The position numbers and the translations under genes were made by a program. A stretch of DNA of 6,037 bases from Acidimicrobiales bacterium. Lineage in GTDB: Bacteria > Actinomycetota > Acidimicrobiia > Acidimicrobiales > SZUA-35. The DNA is taken from NCBI GenBank assembly GCA_024641625.1, contig JAHECQ010000252.1, positions 1 to 6,037 of the forward strand. The letters run 5' to 3'. Below, one piece after another: positions 4,750-6,037 of this stretch; within the stretch, counting starts at the first letter, position 1; each line of letters opens with the position of its first letter. Below the pieces are notes generated by a model. It did no database searches. It was not told the origin of the DNA and saw nothing but the letters and a program-made list of their open reading frames with translations.

Positions 4750-6000
4750 ATGAACCCCACCTATACGGCTGAGGCCGAATCCTTCCGCGCCAAGATCCAG
4801 ACGTTTCTGAAGGAGAAGCTGCCGAAGGACTGGCAGGGAATGGGCGCACTCGGTCCCGATCAGCGCGCCGAATTCGTGGCCACCTGGCGCCCCACACTGG
4901 CCGAACACAACCTGCTGGCGGTTGCGTGGCCGGTCGAGTACGGCGGGTCCGGCTTGTCCCAGCTCGAACGCACCGTGCTCGCCGAGGAGTTCGCCAAGGC
5001 AGGGGTTCCCACCGGCGGCGACAACGACGGGTTCTCGATCGGCATGCTCGGTCACACCCTCATCGAATGGGGTACCGAGGAGCAGAAGCGCCACTATCTG
5101 CCCCGCATCCTCGATGGAACCGACGTGTGGTGCCAGGGCTACAGCGAACCGAACTCCGGTTCCGACCTGGCCTCACTCGCCACCAAGGCCACCCTCGACG
5201 GCGACGAATGGCAGATCAACGGACAGAAGATCTGGACCTCCTCGGGCCACAAGGCCAACTGGATCTTCGTGTTGTGCCGAACCGATCCGGAGGTGAAGAA
5301 GCAGGCAGGCATCTCGTTCCTGCTCTGCCCCCTCGATCAACAAGGGGTGGACGTCCGGCCGATCGTCAACGCCTCGCGCCACCATGATTTCAACGAGGTC
5401 TTCTTCACCGATGCCCGCACCGCCAAGGAGAATGTCATCGGCGGCGTCAACAACGGATGGGCCGTCGCCAACACTCTCCTGGCCTACGAGCGGGGCGACG
5501 ACGCGACGGTCACCGGCATTCGTCACGGCGAGGAGCTCAACCGCCTCATCGCCGCGGCCCGGGGCAAGGGCAAGCTCGATGATCCACTCATCCGTCAACG
5601 CCTGGCCTGGTGCTATTCGAAGGTGCAGATCATGCGCTACCAGGGTCTGCGGGCGGTCACCAACGCGGTCAACGGCTACCACCAAGGCCCGGAGTCGTCG
5701 CTCAACAAGCTGCTCTGGTCGGAGTATCACCAGAAGCTCACCGAACTGGCCCTCGACATTCTCGGTGCCGACGCCCTCACCCCATCCGGGCGAGATGCCG
5801 CCAGCGGCGTCGGCTTCGACGATGTAGCCAGCCCCTACTCGTCTCAGGGCTGGGTCACCACCTTCATGGGCGCCCGCCCGGGCACCATCTACTCCGGTAG
5901 CTCGGAGATCCAGCGCAACATCGTCGGCGAACGCGTGCTCGGCTTGCCTCGTGAGCCCAGGAACGACACCGGCCCATGGAACGAGACCATTCGCAGCTGA
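4750..6000 (+). CDS. Acyl-CoA dehydrogenase (FadE-type flavoenzyme)
   Basis: The 416-residue protein is a full-length acyl-CoA dehydrogenase. These enzymes use FAD to introduce an alpha-beta double bond into an acyl-CoA and pass the electrons to ETF. The N-terminal helical domain includes AWPVEYGGSGLSQLERTVLAEE. The middle beta domain carries the FAD/substrate signature CQGYSEPNSGSD (128-139) and the IWTSSGHKANW strand (from 161). The C-terminal helical domain ends in the signature IYSGSSEIQRNIVGERVLGL (380-399). At the medium-chain enzyme's catalytic Glu position (IYEG) this protein has S382. The likely base is E247 in LLAYERGDD, the alternative position used by isovaleryl-CoA dehydrogenase and many actinobacterial FadEs. 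The substrate could be a fatty acyl-, branched- or sterol side-chain CoA. The ATG at 4750 has no strong Shine-Dalgarno. A weak GAAACT at 4738-4743 would fit a leaderless start. It lies 135 nt after the lactonase-like gene and probably has its own promoter. Confidence 0.93.
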   Translation: MNPTYTAEAESFRAKIQTFLKEKLPKDWQGMGALGPDQRAEFVATWRPTLAEHNLLAVAWPVEYGGSGLSQLERTVLAEEFAKAGVPTGGDNDGFSIGMLGHTLIEWGTEEQKRHYLPRILDGTDVWCQGYSEPNSGSDLASLATKATLDGDEWQINGQKIWTSSGHKANWIFVLCRTDPEVKKQAGISFLLCPLDQQGVDVRPIVNASRHHDFNEVFFTDARTAKENVIGGVNNGWAVANTLLAYERGDDATVTGIRHGEELNRLIAAARGKGKLDDPLIRQRLAWCYSKVQIMRYQGLRAVTNAVNGYHQGPESSLNKLLWSEYHQKLTELALDILGADALTPSGRDAASGVGFDDVASPYSSQGWVTTFMGARPGTIYSGSSEIQRNIVGERVLGLPREPRNDTGPWNETIRS

Positions 6001-6037
6001 CCCACCGACACCTCGAACCAACCTCAAACCGTGTGCA
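6001..6037. other. Short non-coding tail at the right edge
   Basis: The 37 bases after the acyl-CoA dehydrogenase stop hold no hairpin, T-run, start codon with a ribosome binding site, or other recognisable signal. Confidence 0.5.

Noticed and set aside
4149..4772. Plus-strand open frame running through the 14-bp repeats, and minus-strand frames crossing them
   Set aside because: The repeat lacks stop codons in any frame, so these frames are artefacts. The real lactonase-like frame ends at 4614.

Overview
The window is strongly GC-rich, densely coded DNA with frequent GTG starts and G/C-ending codons. The gene families (actinobacterial-type acyl-CoA dehydrogenase, membrane-fused spermidine-synthase-like protein, regucalcin-like lactonase) fit Actinomycetota. 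Class Acidimicrobiia or a close relative is a reasonable guess, but no marker gene here proves it.

Layout: (1) 1-705, minus strand: the N-terminal 235 codons of a secreted coiled-coil protein that runs off the left edge. It is probably the front half of a cell-wall hydrolase or its activator. (2) 706-873: a divergent intergenic region. (3) 874-1383, plus: a stand-alone purine-type phosphoribosyltransferase. (4) 1547-2152, plus: an unrecognised protein with two membrane segments and an in-frame 15-bp repeat block. It is followed 19 nt later by (5) 2172-3737, a membrane protein fused to a spermidine-synthase-like domain. (6) 3784-4614, plus: an SMP-30/gluconolactonase-type beta-propeller enzyme, preceded by a short intercistronic hairpin. 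(7) 4613-4696: six head-to-tail copies of a 14-bp non-coding repeat that begins on the stop codon of gene 6. (8) 4750-6000, plus: an acyl-CoA dehydrogenase. The last 37 bases carry nothing recognisable.

Genes 4-6 could form one transcription unit (gaps of 19 and 46 nt). The phosphoribosyltransferase and the acyl-CoA dehydrogenase look like separate units. No single pathway ties the genes together: purine salvage, envelope biology, sugar-lactone chemistry and fatty-acid or sterol-type beta-oxidation lie side by side. This reads as ordinary chromosomal housekeeping and accessory metabolism. I see no mobile element, CRISPR array, RNA gene or defence system.

The points most worth a second look are the 14-bp array, which seems to decay into a palindrome just upstream of the acyl-CoA dehydrogenase; the altered active-site motifs of the spermidine-synthase-like domain; and the unrecognised two-TM repeat protein next to it.
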